DNA of 64,000 nt, taken from Yersinia aldovae ATCC 35236 (lineage in GTDB: Bacteria; Pseudomonadota; Gammaproteobacteria; Enterobacterales; Enterobacteriaceae). This document shows, in pieces, positions 31,974 through 41,849 of the stretch. The notes under the pieces were generated by a model. That model was given only the letters and a program-made list of their open reading frames with translations. It was not told the DNA's origin and did no database searches. The position numbers and the translations under genes were made by a program. Position 1 is the first letter of the stretch. Each line of letters starts with the position of its first letter. The DNA lies in the NCBI RefSeq assembly GCF_000173735.1, contig NZ_ACCB01000006.1:62001-126000 (forward strand). Direction: 5' to 3'.

Positions 31974-32636
31974 TTATTCTGACATCGCCCGGTAAGCAGT
32001 ATCAACTTTCCACAAATAACGTGGGGCCTGCGCTGCCGGATGCTTCTTTTGTATATGCTGATAAAACTCGTTAGGACTAAGACTGTTAATCTTATTCACT
32101 GCCAACCGTTTATCTGATGAGAACGTTCGCAGCATCGCACCTGCGCCATTGGCATAAGAAACAATTGTGGCATAACGCAATGTTTGCGGATCATTTATCC
32201 CCGCTAACTGTTGGTTTTGCAAAATATTGAGATAGGCAGCACCGATATCAATATTCTTCACCGGATCTTTTAACTCACCAGAGCTAGGCTGACCATTGCG
32301 CCCTTTCATCCGATACGCATCACGCCCGGCGGTTGAGGCTTTAATTTGCATCAAACCGATAGCATTGGAGGTACTTACCACATCAGGATTGTAACCGGAC
32401 TCCACCTGGATAATGGCTTTAATCAAGGTTTCATCAACACCATAATGGCTGGCGGCTTGTTTAATTACGTCGCTGTAGGCAACGGTACTTGAACCAGCGC
32501 TGCTTTTCGGTGCATTAATAAAACCACCCGGTGGCACTTTTTTGAGCCACCCATTGTTCGCTTGTGGTGGCGGTGTTTGTTTAGCACACCCCACCAGCAA
32601 TAAAACTGCCATAAGGCAACCGACTTTTGGATTCAC
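31974..32636 (-). CDS. emtA: EmtA (MltE), membrane-bound lytic transglycosylase
   Basis: A 220-residue lipoprotein that cleaves peptidoglycan endolytically and leaves 1,6-anhydro-muramic ends. The lipobox LLVGC gives lipid Cys17. The SLT domain covers about residues 50-200 with catalytic Glu in IIQVESGYNP, then SNAIGLMQIK and the conserved AAYLNILQ and ATIVSYANGAG segments. It is slightly longer than E. coli EmtA (203), mostly from the linker after the lipobox. Confidence 0.9.
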   Translation of the reverse strand: MNPKVGCLMAVLLLVGCAKQTPPPQANNGWLKKVPPGGFINAPKSSAGSSTVAYSDVIKQAASHYGVDETLIKAIIQVESGYNPDVVSTSNAIGLMQIKASTAGRDAYRMKGRNGQPSSGELKDPVKNIDIGAAYLNILQNQQLAGINDPQTLRYATIVSYANGAGAMLRTFSSDKRLAVNKINSLSPNEFYQHIQKKHPAAQAPRYLWKVDTAYRAMSE

Positions 32637-32805
32637 AGTATTCCCCGTGCTAATAAGCCGTTTTGTAGCATATACAAGTTGTCGCCCCGTCCAAATAGAT
32701 TTTTTAGCCTGGTTTGACCATGAACAGTATAATGATCAGGCTATATTCGGTAACTCTCGGTAAATTTTAGTTTATTGTATGGCGAGGCTTGACTTCATCG
32801 CTAAT

Positions 32806-32824
32806 GATATTGATAATCATTTTC
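32806..32824 (+). promoter_or_regulatory. Fur box upstream of yfeA
   Basis: GATATTGATAATCATTTTC matches 17 of 19 bases of the Fur consensus and ends 23 bp before the yfeA ATG. Iron (and manganese) repression of yfeABCD through Fur is known in Y. pestis. Confidence 0.88.
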
Positions 32825-32847
32825 ATTTAAAGAAAGGGAACATCGCC

Positions 32848-33816
32848 ATGTTTACTAAGCAAAAAATACCCTACCTGCACACTCTACAGTCTTTTACGTC
32901 ATACTTTTCGCGGGTTATCGCCCTGTTTACACTTGTGGCGTTTTCCTCACTGATCAGCACCTCTGCACTGGCAGAAAGTAGCGACAAGGTGCTTGATAAA
33001 AAATTCAAAATTGTGACAACCTTCACAATTATTCAGGATATTGCACAAAATATCGCCGGTGATGCTGCTGTGGTGGAATCAATAACCAAGCCCGGCGCAG
33101 AAATTCACGACTATCAACCCACTCCACGGGATATCGTGAAGGCACAATCCGCCGACCTGATATTATGGAATGGTATGAATTTAGAGCGCTGGTTCGAGCG
33201 TTTCTTTGAAAATATTAAAGATGTACCTTCCGCAGTAGTAACAGACGGCATAACACCACTGCCTATTCGTGAGGGGCCTTATAAAGGTATCCCTAATCCA
33301 CACGCGTGGATGTCTCCGTCAAATGCCCTGATTTATATTGAAAATATCCGTAAAGCATTGGTAGAACACGATCCGGCCCATGCTGAAACCTATAATCGCA
33401 ACGCCAAAGCCTATGCTGCAAAAATTGCTGCGCTGGATGCCCCACTGCGTGAGCGGTTATCCCGTATCCCTGCACAACAGCGCTGGTTGGTAACCAGTGA
33501 AGGCGCATTCAGCTATCTGGCGAAAGATTATGGTTTTAAAGAGGTCTATTTATGGCCAATAAATGCGGAAGAGCAAGGTTCACCGCAGCAGGTTCGTCGT
33601 GTAATCGATACGATGCGTGCCAATAAAATCCCGGTAATATTCAGCGAAAGTACCATTTCAGATAAACCCGCTAAACAAGTGAGTAAAGAAACCGGCGCAC
33701 AATACGGTGGCGTGCTATATGTTGATTCTCTGTCGAATGAAAAGGGGCCAGTCCCCACGTATATCGACCTGATAAATATGACGGTACAAACTATCGCGAA
33801 AGGATTTGGTCAATGA
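32848..33816 (+). CDS. yfeA: YfeA, Fe/Mn-binding periplasmic protein
   Basis: A 322-residue cluster A-I substrate-binding protein that delivers Fe and Mn to YfeBCD. The ATG at 32848 is chosen because AAAGGGAA lies 10 bases ahead and gives a signal peptide ending in STSALA; an upstream in-frame codon at 32779 would run through the Fur box. The metal ligands are readable: His in [11 protein letters not shown], His in [12 protein letters not shown], Glu in [11 protein letters not shown] and Asp in VLYVDSLS. It closely resembles Y. pestis YfeA, with a longer N-terminus. Confidence 0.95.
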   Translation: MFTKQKIPYLHTLQSFTSYFSRVIALFTLVAFSSLISTSALAESSDKVLDKKFKIVTTFTIIQDIAQNIAGDAAVVESITKPGAEIHDYQPTPRDIVKAQSADLILWNGMNLERWFERFFENIKDVPSAVVTDGITPLPIREGPYKGIPNPHAWMSPSNALIYIENIRKALVEHDPAHAETYNRNAKAYAAKIAALDAPLRERLSRIPAQQRWLVTSEGAFSYLAKDYGFKEVYLWPINAEEQGSPQQVRRVIDTMRANKIPVIFSESTISDKPAKQVSKETGAQYGGVLYVDSLSNEKGPVPTYIDLINMTVQTIAKGFGQ

Positions 33817-34703
33817 GTCAAACTGCTTTTATTCGCCCGGAACTGATAGTGGATAACGTCACTGTCACCTATAACAATGGGCATACCGCTATTCATGATG
33901 CCAGTTTTTCGCTAACCGGAGGCACCATCTGCGCTTTGGTTGGCGTTAATGGCAGTGGCAAATCAACCCTGTTTAAAAGCATCATGGGCCAGGTAAAACC
34001 CAGCGTAGGGAAAGTCGAACTGAGCAATAAGTCAGTCAGCCACGCGTTGAAACAAAATACCATCGCTTATGTCCCGCAGACCGAAGATGTGGACTGGAAC
34101 TTCCCGGTGTTAGTCGAAGATGTGGTGATGATGGGCCGCTACGGGAAGATGAATTTTCTGCGTATACCCAGCCGTGACGACAAGGCGATTGTCGATAAAG
34201 CGATTGAAAGAGTGGGTTTAAGTGCATTGCGCGCTCGCCAAATTGGGGAGCTTTCCGGTGGGCAGAAAAAACGGGTGTTTCTGGCCCGTGCACTGGCGCA
34301 ACAAGGCACGGTGCTGCTGCTGGACGAGCCATTCACCGGCGTTGATGTCAAAACGGAAAATGCCATTATTGACCTGCTCCGTGCGCTGCGCGACGAAGGT
34401 CACTTGATTCTGGTTTCAACGCATAACCTGGGCAGTGTGCCAGAGTTTTGCGATCACGTTATCCTGATTAATCAGACCGTACTGGCGGCTGGCCCGACCG
34501 AAACTACCTTTACACAAAAGAATCTGGAAATGACCTTTGGCGGTGTATTGCGTCATATCAATCTGTCGGGCAACACACTGCATGACGATAATGACCCACG
34601 CACAGTAACGGTTATCACTGATGATGAACGCCCTGCCGTCTTCTATGGCCACACCAAGAATGATCCGCCAGCGCAAAGCCAGTCAAAGGAGAACAATCCC
34701 TAA
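33813..34703 (+). CDS. yfeB: YfeB, Fe/Mn transporter ATPase
   Basis: A 296-residue ABC ATPase. Walker A is GVNGSGKST near residue 43, the signature [15 protein letters not shown] near 148, Walker [12 protein letters not shown] near 170, and the switch His follows in LVSTHN. The extended C-terminus after about residue 245 is polar (NNPRTVTV-like, then [15 protein letters not shown]) as in the SitB/YfeB group. Four-base overlap with yfeA and one-base overlap with yfeC. Confidence 0.95.
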   Translation: MSQTAFIRPELIVDNVTVTYNNGHTAIHDASFSLTGGTICALVGVNGSGKSTLFKSIMGQVKPSVGKVELSNKSVSHALKQNTIAYVPQTEDVDWNFPVLVEDVVMMGRYGKMNFLRIPSRDDKAIVDKAIERVGLSALRARQIGELSGGQKKRVFLARALAQQGTVLLLDEPFTGVDVKTENAIIDLLRALRDEGHLILVSTHNLGSVPEFCDHVILINQTVLAAGPTETTFTQKNLEMTFGGVLRHINLSGNTLHDDNDPRTVTVITDDERPAVFYGHTKNDPPAQSQSKENNP

Positions 34704-35587
34704 TGCTGGAACTTTTATTGCAGCCATTTAATTACAATTACATGGTCAAGGCGATTTGGGTCAGTGCCATCGTCGGTGCCGTGTGCGCATTTTTATCCGC
34801 CTATCTGATGCTAAAAGGCTGGTCACTGATGGGGGATGCGTTATCGCATTCAGTCGTGCCTGGAGTGGCCGGGGCTTATGCTCTTGGCTTGCCCTATGCG
34901 GCCGGAGCATTCTTCACCGGGATGCTTGCCGCACTGGCAATGACATTAGTGCGTCATGTGACACGCCTGCGTGAAGATGCCATCATCGGTTTTATCTTCT
35001 CTACCTTCTTTGCCGTAGGGCTATTAATCGTTTCGCTTAATCCGACATCGGTAAATGTGCAGTCGATTATTTTCGGTAATATTCTGGGCATCGCCGATGA
35101 AGATGTGTTGCAAGTAGAAATTATTATTCTGGTTTCTTTCGTGATCCTTTGTCTTATTTGGAAAGACCTGCTGGCGGTGTTTTTTGATGAAAGTCACGCC
35201 ATGTCAATTGGCTTATCACCACTACGCCTCAAAATTTTGTTCTTTACCCTACTCAGCGCCTGTACCGTGGCGGCATTGCAAACCGTCGGCGCGATTCTGG
35301 TGATTGCGATGGTGGTGACGCCGGGGGCAACGGCCTATCTGCTCACCGACCGTTTCAGCCGCTTGCTAGTTATTGCTATCGCAATCGGCGCGTTTACCAG
35401 CGCCTTTGGCGCTTACCTCAGCTTCTATCTGGATGGGGCAACCGGGGGTGTGATTGTGACCTTGCAGACCGTGGTGTTCCTGTTAGCCTTTGTTTTCGCA
35501 CCAAAACATGGGCTGCTGGCAAACCGTTATCGCAGCCGCCAGAAGCGCCGTCATCCACCGGTTCCCGTTCCGGAGGATAGCCTATGA
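34703..35587 (+). CDS. yfeC: YfeC, Fe/Mn transporter permease
   Basis: A 294-residue inner-membrane protein of the ABC-3 (ZnuB/SitC) permease family with about eight to nine helices. The family segment LMLKGWSLMGDALSHSVVPGVAG is near residue 33 and TVGAILVIAMVVTPGATAYLL near 195. The terminal tail is basic and hydrophilic. It is paralogous to YfeD, with which it should form a heterodimer. Confidence 0.94.
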   Translation: MLELLLQPFNYNYMVKAIWVSAIVGAVCAFLSAYLMLKGWSLMGDALSHSVVPGVAGAYALGLPYAAGAFFTGMLAALAMTLVRHVTRLREDAIIGFIFSTFFAVGLLIVSLNPTSVNVQSIIFGNILGIADEDVLQVEIIILVSFVILCLIWKDLLAVFFDESHAMSIGLSPLRLKILFFTLLSACTVAALQTVGAILVIAMVVTPGATAYLLTDRFSRLLVIAIAIGAFTSAFGAYLSFYLDGATGGVIVTLQTVVFLLAFVFAPKHGLLANRYRSRQKRRHPPVPVPEDSL

Positions 35588-36477
35588 ATACCTTATTGAG
35601 TCTGGTGAGTGAACCTTTTGCCTATCCTTTTATGCAACGGGCGATTGTTGCGGCGATCATTACCGGTGTGGTGTGTGCCGTTTTGTCCTGCTACCTGGTA
35701 TTGAAAGGCTGGTCACTGATGGGGGATGCTATCTCTCACGCCGTACTGCCCGGCATCGTTTTGGCCTTCTGGCTCGGCATTCCTTTGGCTATTGGTGCCT
35801 TTGTCTCGGGGATATTCTGCGCCGTCGCTACCGGTTATTTAAAAGAAAACAGCCGGGTCAAAGAAGATACGGTGATGGGGATCGTGTTCTCCGGCATGTT
35901 TGCTTTTGGCCTGGTGCTGTTTTCTCGCATGGATACCGACCAACATCTCAGCCACATTTTATTCGGTAATATGCTGGGTATCTCGCTGGCAGAACTGAAA
36001 CAAACATTATGGATTGCCGGATTTACCCTGCTGGTCGTACTGCTAAAACGTAAGGATTTCATGCTCTATTGTTTTGATCCGAACCATGCGCGCGTTATCG
36101 GATTGCCGGTCAAACTCTTGCATTATGGCCTACTCTGCCTGTTAGCCTTAACAATTGTGGCCTCATTACAGGCCGTCGGGGTAATTTTGGTCATCGCGAT
36201 GCTAATAGCACCCGGTATCATCGCCTTTATGCTCTGCCGCAGTTTTGACCAAATGTTAGTGGTTGCCACACTGGTTTCCGTCGTCGCCTGTGTCTTGGGT
36301 ACTTTGATAAGCTTCCATATCGATGGTGCTACCGGTCCCTGTATTGTGATTATTCAGGCTTTGTTCTTTGTAGTCGCACTCATTTACAGCCACTTTAAAC
36401 CGGTAAAAGGCAGCCTAATTTCGGCACCGGCTCATGCCGATGACAGCAAAAACGCGGCTAAAGGTAACCTGCTATAA
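35584..36477 (+). CDS. yfeD: YfeD, Fe/Mn transporter permease
   Basis: A 297-residue ABC-3 permease paralogous to YfeC; both share LKGWSLMGDAISHAVLPG near residue 40 and the helix AVGVILVIAMLIAPGIIAFML near 200. It overlaps yfeC by four bases and is the last gene of the operon, followed by an inverted repeat. Confidence 0.94.
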   Translation: MNTLLSLVSEPFAYPFMQRAIVAAIITGVVCAVLSCYLVLKGWSLMGDAISHAVLPGIVLAFWLGIPLAIGAFVSGIFCAVATGYLKENSRVKEDTVMGIVFSGMFAFGLVLFSRMDTDQHLSHILFGNMLGISLAELKQTLWIAGFTLLVVLLKRKDFMLYCFDPNHARVIGLPVKLLHYGLLCLLALTIVASLQAVGVILVIAMLIAPGIIAFMLCRSFDQMLVVATLVSVVACVLGTLISFHIDGATGPCIVIIQALFFVVALIYSHFKPVKGSLISAPAHADDSKNAAKGNLL

Positions 36478-36490
36478 TTAATTAAGCCTC

Positions 36491-36534
36491 AATAAATATG
36501 CCGGAAGATAATAACCGCTCACGGCATATTTATT
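36491..36534. terminator. Perfect 13-bp inverted repeat after yfeD
   Basis: AATAAATATGCCG and CGGCATATTTATT are perfect arms around an 18-base loop, 14 bp after the yfeD stop. It is the likely end of the yfe transcript, though the stem is AT-rich at its base and no strong T tract follows. Confidence 0.5.
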
Positions 36535-36592
36535 ACGGACCTTGTGCTTCAGCTCCTATTTTTTGCACAATAAAGACGCTAACCTAATGATC

Positions 36593-36674
36593 TGTACCCG
36601 AAGTAATTGAAGTTACAACCAGGCAGCAAGCGAACATAGCTAACAATCCTGTAATTTTAATGACAAAGGGTATG
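36593..36674 (+). repeat. ERIC element with internal deletion (about 82 bp)
   Basis: TGTACCC to GGGTATG, with ERIC-type ends (AATTGAAGTTACAACC.GGCAGCAAGCG on the left and TAGCTAACAATCCTG to the right end). The central palindrome is missing, a known class of deleted ERIC copy. It ends 26 bp before the yniA start. Confidence 0.75.
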
Positions 36675-36699
36675 ACTGGCAGCTGATAGGGGGTGAATC

Positions 36700-37569
36700 A
36701 TGTGGCAAGCAGTGAATCGTCTGTTAGGTGAATACCTCGGCCCCGCCGAGATACGCGAAAGAACCGAACTACCAGGTGGCGATATTCATGAAGCCTGGCG
36801 TCTTAGCTACGGCGAAACCGAGGTCTTCGTGAAATGCGATGCCCGTGAGATGCTCCCCATATTTACCGCTGAAGCGGATCAACTCGCCTTATTAGCGCGC
36901 AGCAAAACAGTGCACGTTCCACAAGTCTACGGTGTCGGCAGCGATCGTGATTATAGCTTTCTGCTGCTGGAATATATCCCACTAAAACCGCTGGATGCCC
37001 ATAACGCCTACTGTCTTGGCCAACAATTAGCCCATTTGCACCAGTGGAGCGAACAGCTTCAGTTTGGGCTGGATTTTGATAATGATCTGGCAACCACTCC
37101 CCAACCCAACAGTTGGCAACGGCGCTGGGGGCAGTTTTTTGCGCAGCAGCGCATCGGATGGCAATTGCAGCTCGCCGCAGAAAAAGGCATGTCATTCGGT
37201 GATATCGAACAGATAACGGCCCTGGTTCAGGAACGGTTACAGCATCATCAACCACAGCCCTCCTTGCTGCATGGCGATTTATGGCCCGCTAACTGCGCCA
37301 CCTGCGCCGAAGGGCCGGTTATCTTCGATCCCGCCTGCTATTGGGGAGACCGTGAATGTGACCTTGCGATGTTACCCCTCTACCCTGCCTTGCCAGCACA
37401 GATTTATGATGGTTATCAAAGCGTTTGGCCATTGCCTGCCAGTTTTATCGAGCGTCAACCTGTCTATCAGCTCTATTACTTATTAAACCGCAGTAACTTG
37501 TTCGGTGGTCAACATTGGATTAACGCACTGAAAGCGGTCGATCAGTTGCTACATCCCGAACGGTTTTAG
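36700..37569 (+). CDS. yniA: YniA, fructosamine-kinase family protein
   Basis: A 289-residue protein of the fructosamine/ketosamine-3-kinase family, which phosphorylates sugar-amine adducts and so leads to repair of glycated protein. The ATP-site lysine is in EVFVKCDARE, the catalytic loop is LLHGDLWPANC near residue 190 and the metal-site DPACYWGDRECDLAML near 208. The substrate of the enteric YniA is not settled. GGGGG lies before the ATG; it is followed by a terminator. Confidence 0.9.
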   Translation: MWQAVNRLLGEYLGPAEIRERTELPGGDIHEAWRLSYGETEVFVKCDAREMLPIFTAEADQLALLARSKTVHVPQVYGVGSDRDYSFLLLEYIPLKPLDAHNAYCLGQQLAHLHQWSEQLQFGLDFDNDLATTPQPNSWQRRWGQFFAQQRIGWQLQLAAEKGMSFGDIEQITALVQERLQHHQPQPSLLHGDLWPANCATCAEGPVIFDPACYWGDRECDLAMLPLYPALPAQIYDGYQSVWPLPASFIERQPVYQLYYLLNRSNLFGGQHWINALKAVDQLLHPERF

Positions 37570-37612
37570 TTACTGAATACACCGTCTCTGCGCGAAAAAA
37601 AACCTGAACAGC

Positions 37613-37655
37613 AGCACCCTAAAGGCGGTATCCACCCCGTCAGGGTGCTTTTTTA
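37613..37655 (+). terminator. Terminator of yniA
   Basis: AGCACCCT and AGGGTGCT arms with a 21-base loop, followed by TTTTTTATT. Confidence 0.8.
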
Positions 37656-37733
37656 TTATTATCGCCAACGCCTAAAGCCCCCTCGCCAAACTATTCGCTC
37701 TTTTCTAAAAAAACATGAAACAGAGCACACTTT

Positions 37734-37745
37734 TGAAACGTTTCA
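37734..37745. promoter_or_regulatory. Cra (FruR)-like operator before scpA
   Basis: TGAAACGTTTCA is a perfect 12-bp palindrome and equals the Cra consensus TGAAWCGWTTCA. It lies 150 bp before the scpA start in a gap of 326 bp that otherwise shows only a spurious 65-codon frame. Other LacI-family regulators bind related palindromes, so the name is inferred. Confidence 0.55.
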
Positions 37746-37895
37746 GCCAACTAATAATGACACGATACCCTGTTGTTTTTTGCAGGCGACAACCGCAGCC
37801 CAAAAGCGCTTACTTAACTGAAATAAAAGCCTTAATTGAGGAACAGTTCACTCTCCTCAATGGGATTCTGTTGTCAGTTATTGGGAGTAAGACAA

Positions 37896-40037
37896 ATGGT
37901 GGATATTTGTGAGTGGGAAAAACTCGCTAATAAAGAACTTAGCCGGCAAGGTAAAACCGTAGACGACATCGTCAGCAAAACACCTGAAGGTATTGCGATA
38001 AAACCGCTTTATACCGCGCGCGATCTTGATGGGCTAGAAGTGACGGGGTCACTTCCAGGTATCGCACCCTATGTCAGAGGGCCACGCGCCACCATGTATG
38101 CCGCGCAACCCTGGACGGTGCGCCAATATGCCGGATTCTCAACCGCCAAGGAATCAAATGCCTTTTATCGCAGGAACTTAGCTGCCGGGCAAAAAGGTCT
38201 TTCTGTCGCATTTGATCTCGCCACCCATCGCGGTTATGACTCAGATAATCCCCGCGTATCGGGTGACGTGGGTAAAGCTGGCGTCGCCATTGATAGCGTC
38301 GAGGATATGAAAGTCCTGTTCGATCAAATCCCGCTGGATAAAATGTCAGTGTCGATGACCATGAACGGTGCCGTACTCCCCATCATGGCGTTCTACGTTG
38401 TGGCCGCAGAAGAGCAAGGTGTTGCTCCAGCGTTACTGACGGGCACCATTCAGAACGACATTCTGAAAGAGTATCTGTGCCGCAACACCTATATTTATCC
38501 GCCTAAACCCTCTATGCGCATCATTGCAGACATCATCGCATGGAGTTCTCAGAATATGCCGCGCTTTAATACCATCAGCATAAGCGGTTACCACATGGGT
38601 GAAGCGGGTGCCAACTGCGTGCAGCAAGTGGCCTTTACTATCGCCGATGGTATTGAGTACATCAAAGCGGCACTGAGCGCCGGTTTAAATATTGATGACT
38701 TCGCCCCTCGCCTCTCATTCTTCTTTGGTATTGGCATGGACTTGTTTATGAATATCGCCATGCTGCGCGCTGCGCGCTACCTGTGGAGTGAGGCTGTAAG
38801 TCAGTTTGGTGCCACGAATCCCAAGTCACTGGCACTGCGTACCCATTGTCAAACCTCGGGCTGGAGCCTGACGGAGCAAGACCCCTACAACAATGTTATT
38901 CGCACCACCATCGAGGCTCTGGGCGCAACGCTCGGCGGCACTCAGTCGCTGCATACTAATGCCTTTGATGAAGCTCTCGGTTTACCCACCGAGTTCTCGG
39001 CCCGCATTGCGCGTAACACCCAGATAATCATTCAGGAAGAGTCGGCCATTTGTCGCACCGTTGATCCTCTGGCGGGTTCCTATTTTGTTGAGTCGTTAAC
39101 CGATCAGGTGGTCAAACAAGCCAGAGCGATTATCAAACAAATTGATGACGTGGGCGGCATGGCAAAAGCCATTGAGGTCGGGCTGCCTAAACGCATGATT
39201 GAAGAAGCATCAGCCGGTGAGCAATCCCTTATCGATCAGGGGAAACGCGTTATTGTTGGTGTGAATAAATATAAGTTAGCGCAAGAAGCGGAAACTCAGG
39301 TACTCGAAATTGACAACGTTAAAGTGCGCAATGAGCAAATCGCCCAATTAAAAAGCATTCGAGCCAAAAGAGATAACGAGGCCGTGCAATGCGCGTTGGC
39401 AAACCTGCGCCATGCCGCAGAGCACCACGGTAACCTACTGGAAGCGGCTATCACAGCGGCTCGATTACGGGCAACGCTCGGGGAGATTTCAGACGCGATG
39501 GAAGCGGTATTTGACCGCTATTTAGTTCCAAGCGAATGTGTCACCGGCGTGATAGCCCGTAGCTACCACCAGACGCAAGAGAACGCACAAGAGTTTGATC
39601 AAATTCTGGCCCAAACCCACAATTTCCTTGAAGAAAACGGGCGCAGGCCAAGGATTCTGATCGCTAAAATGGGTCAGGATGGCCACGACCGTGGCGCGAA
39701 AGTGATTGCCAGTGCCTACTCCGACCTTGGGTTCGACGTAGACCTCAGCCCGATGTTTTCAACACCGGAAGAAATCGCTCGTCTGGCGGTGGAGAACGAT
39801 GTTCATGTAATAGGCGCGTCCTCATTGGCGGCAGGCCACAAAACATTAATTCCTGAATTGGTTGAGGCCCTGCGCCAATACGGGCGGCAGGATATCTGCG
39901 TGGTGGCCGGTGGCGTTATTCCACCGCAGGATTATGCCTTTTTACGCCAACGCGGTGTGGCCGCCATTTATGGCCCCGGAACCCCGATGTTAGTCAGTGT
40001 GCGTGATGTGCTGCAACTGATCAGTCGCCATGATTAA
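37896..40037 (+). CDS. scpA: ScpA (Sbm), methylmalonyl-CoA mutase
   Basis: A 713-residue B12-dependent mutase that interconverts succinyl-CoA and methylmalonyl-CoA. The ATG at 37896 is chosen: TTGGGAGTAAGACAA precedes it and the protein then aligns with E. coli ScpA from its first residues. The TIM-barrel substrate domain holds [20 protein letters not shown] near residue 65 and the C-terminal B12 domain holds the base-off motif [12 protein letters not shown] near 590. It overlaps the MeaB-type GTPase gene by 8 bases. The btu genes in this window could supply its cofactor. Confidence 0.96.
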   Translation: MVDICEWEKLANKELSRQGKTVDDIVSKTPEGIAIKPLYTARDLDGLEVTGSLPGIAPYVRGPRATMYAAQPWTVRQYAGFSTAKESNAFYRRNLAAGQKGLSVAFDLATHRGYDSDNPRVSGDVGKAGVAIDSVEDMKVLFDQIPLDKMSVSMTMNGAVLPIMAFYVVAAEEQGVAPALLTGTIQNDILKEYLCRNTYIYPPKPSMRIIADIIAWSSQNMPRFNTISISGYHMGEAGANCVQQVAFTIADGIEYIKAALSAGLNIDDFAPRLSFFFGIGMDLFMNIAMLRAARYLWSEAVSQFGATNPKSLALRTHCQTSGWSLTEQDPYNNVIRTTIEALGATLGGTQSLHTNAFDEALGLPTEFSARIARNTQIIIQEESAICRTVDPLAGSYFVESLTDQVVKQARAIIKQIDDVGGMAKAIEVGLPKRMIEEASAGEQSLIDQGKRVIVGVNKYKLAQEAETQVLEIDNVKVRNEQIAQLKSIRAKRDNEAVQCALANLRHAAEHHGNLLEAAITAARLRATLGEISDAMEAVFDRYLVPSECVTGVIARSYHQTQENAQEFDQILAQTHNFLEENGRRPRILIAKMGQDGHDRGAKVIASAYSDLGFDVDLSPMFSTPEEIARLAVENDVHVIGASSLAAGHKTLIPELVEALRQYGRQDICVVAGGVIPPQDYAFLRQRGVAAIYGPGTPMLVSVRDVLQLISRHD

Positions 40038-41025
40038 TGCCCGCAATTTGAATGATTACATTCAGCGTCTGCGTCAGGGAGAACGCTCGGCATTAGCGCA
40101 AGCCATGACACTGGCGGAAAGCACACTGCCTCAGCATCAAGTGCTAACTGCCCAGCTACTCGACAGCATCTTGCCCTACACCGGGCAAGCCAGGCGACTC
40201 GGGATAACTGGCACGCCGGGGGCGGGGAAAAGTACCTTTCTGGAGGTGTTCGGCACACAACTGCTGTCGCAGGGGCATAAGGTGGCGGTCATCGCCGTCG
40301 ATCCTAGCAGCCCGATCAATGGCGGCAGTATCTTGGGCGACAAAACTCGCATGTTGAATTTGTCTCGTGCCGAACACGCCTTTGTTCGCCCAGTCCCTTC
40401 CGGCTGCCACCTTGGTGGCATAAGCGCCAGCACGCGCGAACTGATTTTACTGTGTGAAGCGGCGGGTTACGACATTGTTATCGTTGAAACCGTCGGTGTC
40501 GGGCAATCGGAGACGGAAGTCGCCGACATGGTGGATTGCTTTATCTCATTGCAAATCGCCGGTGCGGGCGATGACTTGCAAGGTATTAAGAAAGGCATTA
40601 TGGAAATGGCGGATCTTATCGTTATTAATAAAGACGATGGCGAGAATCATCCCCACGTCGAAATTGCCCGCCATATGTACCACAGCGCCCTGCACATCAT
40701 GCGCCGCAAGTATCCGGCCTGGCAACCTTGTGTTCTCAGTTGTAGCGCCCTTGAAAAACGTGGCATTAGTGACATCTGGCAAGCCGTGCAACGCTTTTAC
40801 TCCGTGATGAACCAACACGGGCAACTGACCACCTTACGCCAGCAGCAATCTCTGAGCTGGGTGCGCCAACAGATTGAGAAGAATGCACTGACACTACTGT
40901 TCTCCCGCCCTGACCTGCGCCAGCACATGCAGCAAATCGAACAACAGCTCCGCCAAAACCACATCTCGCCACGCGCTGGCGTGAATTGTGTCACCGATTT
41001 TATTTCGCACGAAATTATCCAGTAA
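40030..41025 (+). CDS. argK: MeaB-type GTPase (ArgK/YgfD), mutase chaperone
   Basis: A 331-residue G3E-family GTPase that protects and reactivates methylmalonyl-CoA mutase and gates B12 loading. The P-loop is GTPGAGKST near residue 60, followed by the G3E motifs [16 protein letters not shown] and [19 protein letters not shown] and the NKxD-type INKDDGEN. It overlaps the end of scpA by 8 bases (translational coupling). Earlier called an arginine transport kinase, which is not supported by later work. Confidence 0.95.
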   Translation: MINARNLNDYIQRLRQGERSALAQAMTLAESTLPQHQVLTAQLLDSILPYTGQARRLGITGTPGAGKSTFLEVFGTQLLSQGHKVAVIAVDPSSPINGGSILGDKTRMLNLSRAEHAFVRPVPSGCHLGGISASTRELILLCEAAGYDIVIVETVGVGQSETEVADMVDCFISLQIAGAGDDLQGIKKGIMEMADLIVINKDDGENHPHVEIARHMYHSALHIMRRKYPAWQPCVLSCSALEKRGISDIWQAVQRFYSVMNQHGQLTTLRQQQSLSWVRQQIEKNALTLLFSRPDLRQHMQQIEQQLRQNHISPRAGVNCVTDFISHEIIQ

Positions 41026-41038
41026 AGGAATCACGATT

Positions 41039-41824
41039 ATGTCTTATCAGTATGTCAAAGTGTTGATTGCCAATCGGGTTGGCATTATTGAGTTTAATCA
41101 CACACGCAAACTCAATGCCTTAAGTAAGGTGTTTATTGATGACCTGTTGCAAGCACTACATGACCTCAATCACACCGATATCCGCTGCATTATTATGCGC
41201 GCGCCAGAAGGTGCAAAAGTGTTTTCCGCCGGTCATGATATCCATGAACTGCCCACAGGCCGGCGTGATCCGCTGTCATATGACGACCCGTTACGTCAAA
41301 TTACTCGCACCATCCAAAAGTACCCTAAACCGATCATTTCAATGGTAGAAGGCAGCGTCTGGGGTGGCGCATTCGAGATGATTATGAGTTCCGATATCAT
41401 TGTTGCTTGTAATACTTCCACTTTTTCAATGACACCAGTGAATTTGGGTGTTCCCTATAACTTAGTCGGAATACATAACCTGATCCGCGATGCCGGTTTT
41501 CACATTGTGAAAGAGATGATATTCACCGCCGCCCCCATTACCGCACAGCGCGCACTGTCAGTCGGCATCCTTAATCATGTGGTCGAACCCAGTGAATTGG
41601 AAGATTTCACACTAAAACTGGCACATGTCATTGCTGAAAAAGCGCCGCTGGCCATTGCCGTTATTAAAGAAGAACTGCGCGTATTAGGTGAAGCCCACAC
41701 CATGAATTCAGATGAGTTTGAACGCATTCAAGGCTTACGCCGTGCCGTCTACGACAGTGAGGACTATCTGGAGGGCATGAGCGCATTTATGGAAAAACGT
41801 AAACCTAACTTTGTCGGTCGTTGA
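41039..41824 (+). CDS. scpB: ScpB, methylmalonyl-CoA decarboxylase
   Basis: A 261-residue crotonase-fold enzyme that decarboxylates methylmalonyl-CoA to propionyl-CoA. The ATG at 41039 is preferred over an upstream frame start because the protein then begins MSYQYVKV, as in E. coli ScpB, and AAAGGA lies 9 bases before it. The oxyanion-hole segments are FSAGHDIHELP near residue 65 and VEGSVWGGAFEM near 105. It is 14 bp downstream of the GTPase gene. Confidence 0.95.
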   Translation: MSYQYVKVLIANRVGIIEFNHTRKLNALSKVFIDDLLQALHDLNHTDIRCIIMRAPEGAKVFSAGHDIHELPTGRRDPLSYDDPLRQITRTIQKYPKPIISMVEGSVWGGAFEMIMSSDIIVACNTSTFSMTPVNLGVPYNLVGIHNLIRDAGFHIVKEMIFTAAPITAQRALSVGILNHVVEPSELEDFTLKLAHVIAEKAPLAIAVIKEELRVLGEAHTMNSDEFERIQGLRRAVYDSEDYLEGMSAFMEKRKPNFVGR

Positions 41825-41849
41825 GTTTTCTCAGCCGGAGGATTTCTTT

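Noticed and set aside
37715-37912. A 65-codon ORF before scpA
   Set aside because: It overlaps the true scpA start and the Cra-like site, and has no recognisable domain or ribosome site.
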